From JAJFUG01 sp964473155 (GTDB lineage Bacteria; Gemmatimonadota; Glassbacteria; GWA2-58-10), in NCBI GenBank assembly GCA_964473155.1, contig CAYYNT010000107.1:1-8484 (forward strand): a stretch of DNA of 8,484 nucleotides, written 5' to 3'. How positions within the stretch are numbered: the stretch's first letter is position 1; each line of letters begins with the position of its first letter. Under the pieces are notes generated by a model. It was not told the DNA's origin, searched no databases, and saw nothing but the letters and a program-made list of their open reading frames with translations. Both the position numbers and the translations under genes were made by a program. Positions 5,415-8,484 of this stretch are shown here, piece after piece.

Positions 5415-8402
5415 ATGTATCAGTCCAAGAGGAATTATTTGACGTCAAAGGAAAAATTCATTCGCACACCGGACCAATGGCGGCTGTCCGCCGTGGCCGC
5501 GGCAGTGGAGGCGCTTAAAGCCGATGGCCGCTACCGGGATGCTCTGGCGCACTATCAGCACCTGCCCGCCACGGAACCATCCTATGAGACCCCCAGCCCT
5601 CCGTTGCCTCGACCGCTGGAACTGGCCCTCAGGCGGCTGGGCATCCCGGCTCTGTACTCTCATCAAGCCGGGGCGCTGGCCGCGGTCCGGGCTGGAAAGA
5701 ATGTCCTTGTTTCCACCCCCACTGCCAGTGGCAAGACCCTTATCTACAATCTTCCGGTTCTCGAAACCTGCCTCGGCGATACGCAGGTGCGCGCAATTTA
5801 TCTTTTTCCGCTCAAGGCCCTGGAACAGGACCAGCGCCGCAAGGTGAACGAGTTGGCGGCCCTGGCCGGCCTGGAGGGGATTTTCCGGGCGGAGGTGTAT
5901 GACGGCGACACGAGCGCGCACAGGCGGAAGAAGATTCTGGCCGATCCGCCCAACGTGATCCTGACCAATCCGGACATGCTTCATCTGGGGCTCCTGGCGT
6001 TCCATGAAAAATGGGCCGGTTTCTTCAGGAACCTGCGCTACGTGGTGGTGGATGAGCTTCACACCTATCGGGGGATTTTCGGCGCGCATTTCGCCGGGGT
6101 GCTGCGCCGTCTGAGACGAATCTGCGAATATCATGGCTCAAATCCGTCTTTTATCTGCTCCAGCGCCACGATTGCCAATCCGGAGGAGTTTGCCGGTCAG
6201 CTTTTCGGCCTGCCGTTCGAGGTGGTGGACCAGAGCGGAGCGCCCACGGCCGGGCGGCATTTCCTTTTTGTCAATCCACAGGACGTGAAACCGGCTACGC
6301 TGGCCGGACGGATCATGCGCGAGTTCGTGGACGCGGGCCTGAAAACGATCGTGTTCACGAAAAGCCGCAAGGCTACTGAACTGATACACTCCTGGGTCCT
6401 GCGTTCCGGGCGCGAACTGGCCGGACGGGTGAGCAGCTACCGTTCCGGCTACCTGCCCTCGGAGCGCCGCGAGATCGAGCAGGCCCTGGCCGCCGACCGT
6501 CTCGATGCGGTCATCTCGACCAGCGCCCTGGAGATGGGAATCGATATCGGCGGGCTGGATGCCTGTATCCTGGCGGGTTATCCCGGCACGATCGCCTCGA
6601 CCTGGCAGCGGGGAGGACGGGTGGGGCGAAGCGGCCGGGAAAGCGTGATTGTGCTTATCGCGCAGCAGGATGCCCTGGATCAGTATTTCATGCATCATCC
6701 CGATGATTTTTTCCGGCGCAGCTGCGAACGCGCCCTGGTCGATCCGGACAACGAGTTCGTGCTGGCCGCGCATATCGAATGCGCCGCAGCCGAATTGCCG
6801 ATCCGTCCGGATGAGCCACTGGCATCTGTCCCAGGTGCGGATGGGATAATACGCGACCTCAAGGCCCGCTCCCGTCTGCTCGAAGACATGCGGGGCCGCC
6901 TTGTGGCGGCCCGCCTGCGTCCCCAGGCAGATGTAAACCTGCGCGCCACGGGTGAGAGTTTCACGATCATGGAATCGGGAATTGAGGGCAAGGCCGCCGT
7001 GATAGGCACTATCGGCGGGAGCCGGGCGCTGTCTGAGTGCCACCCCGGCGCTGTATACCTGCACCGCGCCCGTCAGTATGTAGTCCAGAACCTGGACCTG
7101 GAGAAGAAAGTGGTCCGGGTGGTTCATTCAAACGATCCGTACTACACTCAGGTTTTAAGGGAAAAGGAAACCGAGATTCTTGAAGTTCTGAAAAGCCGTC
7201 CGGCCGGGAATTTTATCCTGCGTTACGGCCGCCTGAAAGTCACCGAGCGGATAACCGGCTTCCAGAAACGCGGCCTCCGCCAGCAGGAACTCCTGAGCGC
7301 GCATCCGCTGGACCTTCCGCCCCAGGTGTTCGAAACCTGCGGCCTGTGGATCGAGATACCCCCGGCCCTGGAATACGCGATAGCTAAGGCGGAGGGCCAT
7401 TTCATGGGCGGGCTGCACGCCATAGAACACGCCTCGATCTCGATGTTTCCGCTGTTCGTGCTCTCGGACCGCAACGACATAGGCGGAATCTGTTTCACTC
7501 ATCATCCGCAGGTGGGTGGCCCGGCGATTTTCATTTACGACGGATATCCGGGAGGGGTGGGGATCGCCCTGGGAGGCTACCGCAACCTGGAACCGCTGCT
7601 TGAAGCCACCAGCCGGCTTATCGCGGAATGCCCCTGCGAGAGCGGCTGCCCCTCCTGCGTGCATTCGCCCAAATGCGGCAGCGGAAACAAACCCCTGGAC
7701 AAACCCTCGGCCCTTCTGGCCTTGGATATTCTTCTGGCGCGTAAGCCTCTGCCCGAAATTCCTGAGGATGAAGCGGGGGCTGTCAAGACAACGGCCGGGC
7801 CGGAGCCGCAGCCTGAAACTCCGGCTGTTCTGTTCCCTCCTGACAGGAAGATATACGTTTTCGACCTGGAGACGCAGCGTTCGGCCGAGGAGGTCGGCGG
7901 CTGGCGAAATAAGCGCCTTATGCGTATCTCGGCGGCAGTGCTCCAGGATATGTCGACAGGCGAACTGCTTACGTTCACCGAGGATGGCGCGGCAGAGTTG
8001 ATCGCCACCCTGGCCGGGGCGGACCTGATCGTGGGATTCAACGTGATTGATTTCGATTACCAGGTGCTGAGCGCTTATGGGCCGGTCAACACCTCGGCCT
8101 GGCCGACTTTCGACATCCTGGCCGATATTCATGCCAGGCTGGGTTACAGGATCAGTCTGGGGGATGTGGCCAGCGCAACTCTTGGCAGTCAGAAAAGCGC
8201 GGACGGGCTTGCCGCGATACGCTGGTTCAAGGAGGGGCAGATCGAAAAGATAATCGCTTATTGCGCGGATGACGTGCGCCTGACCGCGCGGCTGTTCGAG
8301 CACGGCCTGACCCGGGGATACATGATGTTTGAGCATCGCAGCGCCGGGCTGGTGCGGTTGAGCCTTGACTGGGATATCAAACGCATGCTTGAAAAACGGT
8401 AA
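5415..8402 (+). CDS. MrfA/YprA-type SF2 helicase fused to a DEDD exonuclease domain
   Basis: Residues about 65-440 form a complete helicase core: HQ at 83-84, Walker A TPTASGKT (101-108), DELH (213-216), SAT (250-252), IVFTKSR (312-318), TSALEMGIDIG (369-379) and QRGGRVGRSGR (398-408). Residues about 660-770 carry the DUF1998 region (GGLHAIEHA) and a four-cysteine motif, Cys739, 741, 745 and 748, with an extra Cys754. This part matches Bacillus MrfA (YprA, about 750 residues), a mitomycin-lesion repair helicase, almost end to end. A Pro/Glu-rich linker (about 775-808) leads to an RNase H-like exonuclease domain (811-960) of the YprB/MrfB kind, with Asp817-x-Glu819, Asn876 with Phe880-Asp881, and Tyr949-x3-Asp953. 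The likely role is DNA unwinding with strand degradation in excision repair (inference). The ATG at 5415 follows an in-frame stop (5400-5402) but lacks a ribosome site. TTG at 5439, with AGAGGA upstream, is an alternative start. Confidence 0.93.
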   Translation: MYQSKRNYLTSKEKFIRTPDQWRLSAVAAAVEALKADGRYRDALAHYQHLPATEPSYETPSPPLPRPLELALRRLGIPALYSHQAGALAAVRAGKNVLVSTPTASGKTLIYNLPVLETCLGDTQVRAIYLFPLKALEQDQRRKVNELAALAGLEGIFRAEVYDGDTSAHRRKKILADPPNVILTNPDMLHLGLLAFHEKWAGFFRNLRYVVVDELHTYRGIFGAHFAGVLRRLRRICEYHGSNPSFICSSATIANPEEFAGQLFGLPFEVVDQSGAPTAGRHFLFVNPQDVKPATLAGRIMREFVDAGLKTIVFTKSRKATELIHSWVLRSGRELAGRVSSYRSGYLPSERREIEQALAADRLDAVISTSALEMGIDIGGLDACILAGYPGTIASTWQRGGRVGRSGRESVIVLIAQQDALDQYFMHHPDDFFRRSCERALVDPDNEFVLAAHIECAAAELPIRPDEPLASVPGADGIIRDLKARSRLLEDMRGRLVAARLRPQADVNLRATGESFTIMESGIEGKAAVIGTIGGSRALSECHPGAVYLHRARQYVVQNLDLEKKVVRVVHSNDPYYTQVLREKETEILEVLKSRPAGNFILRYGRLKVTERITGFQKRGLRQQELLSAHPLDLPPQVFETCGLWIEIPPALEYAIAKAEGHFMGGLHAIEHASISMFPLFVLSDRNDIGGICFTHHPQVGGPAIFIYDGYPGGVGIALGGYRNLEPLLEATSRLIAECPCESGCPSCVHSPKCGSGNKPLDKPSALLALDILLARKPLPEIPEDEAGAVKTTAGPEPQPETPAVLFPPDRKIYVFDLETQRSAEEVGGWRNKRLMRISAAVLQDMSTGELLTFTEDGAAELIATLAGADLIVGFNVIDFDYQVLSAYGPVNTSAWPTFDILADIHARLGYRISLGDVASATLGSQKSADGLAAIRWFKEGQIEKIIAYCADDVRLTARLFEHGLTRGYMMFEHRSAGLVRLSLDWDIKRMLEKR

Positions 8403-8484
8403 GACTGCGGTTGTATAAGGCAAGATTAAGGAAGCGTTAATACTTGCGGCGGGTTTAATATTAGTCAAGCAGGCAGTTCGAGTC
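8403..8484. other. Downstream end of window, nothing recognisable
   Basis: The 82 bases after the helicase stop are AT-rich in part. They show no gene start, no convincing stem-loop with a T-run, and no complete RNA gene. Confidence 0.5.

Noticed and set aside
5439..5448. Perfect 10-bp palindrome TTGACGTCAA at the helicase start
   Set aside because: About eight perfect 10-bp palindromes are expected by chance in a window this size, and it lies within coding sequence.
5445..8468. Three long minus-strand open frames (229, 329 and 437 codons) opposite the helicase
   Set aside because: They mirror the helicase reading frame, have no domain signatures and are typical antisense shadows in GC-rich genes.
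8420..8484. TTCGAGTC near the window end resembling a tRNA T-loop
   Set aside because: No D-arm or anticodon arm can be laid out in the preceding bases.

Overview
The window is ordinary bacterial chromosome. It is moderately GC-rich and densely coded, with clear Shine-Dalgarno sequences in front of several genes and recognisable sigma70-type promoters. The gene set (purA, serA, a NIF3-family protein, a DUF1015 protein, a secreted DUF6448 protein and a YprA/MrfA-type helicase) does not fix the taxon. My guess is an uncultured Gram-negative-type lineage such as the FCB group or a deltaproteobacterial relative, but nothing here proves it. I see no phage, transposon, CRISPR, rRNA or tRNA.

Layout: (1) 1-392, minus strand, is the N-terminal third of adenylosuccinate synthetase (purA), cut by the window edge. 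It has its own good promoter (TTGACA-17-TAGATT) and a perfect 8-bp inverted repeat at the predicted transcript start. (2) 528-4237, minus strand, is a tight three-gene operon transcribed DUF1015 -> serA -> NIF3-like. The gaps are 22 nt and then 1 nt, so translation is probably coupled. SerA makes the first committed step of serine synthesis. The DUF1015 protein carries an ADGHHRYE motif and is probably tied to serine metabolism. (3) 4440-5069, minus strand, is a separately promoted exported DUF6448 protein, followed by a strong stem-loop. (4) 5070-5414 is a divergent intergenic region of 345 bp. It holds the DUF6448 promoter, a possible three-way-junction RNA or palindrome cluster, and direct repeats near the helicase start. 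(5) 5415-8402, plus strand, is a 995-residue protein joining a complete MrfA/YprA-type superfamily 2 helicase (with DUF1998 and a four-cysteine motif) to a DEDD-type RNase H-like exonuclease domain. It looks like the Bacillus MrfA and MrfB activities on one chain. (6) 8403-8484 holds nothing recognisable.

The most interesting items are the helicase-exonuclease fusion (a probable one-polypeptide DNA excision-repair machine), the DUF1015 protein leading the serA operon, the predicted N-terminal histidine on the mature DUF6448 protein, and the structured intergenic region in front of the fusion gene.
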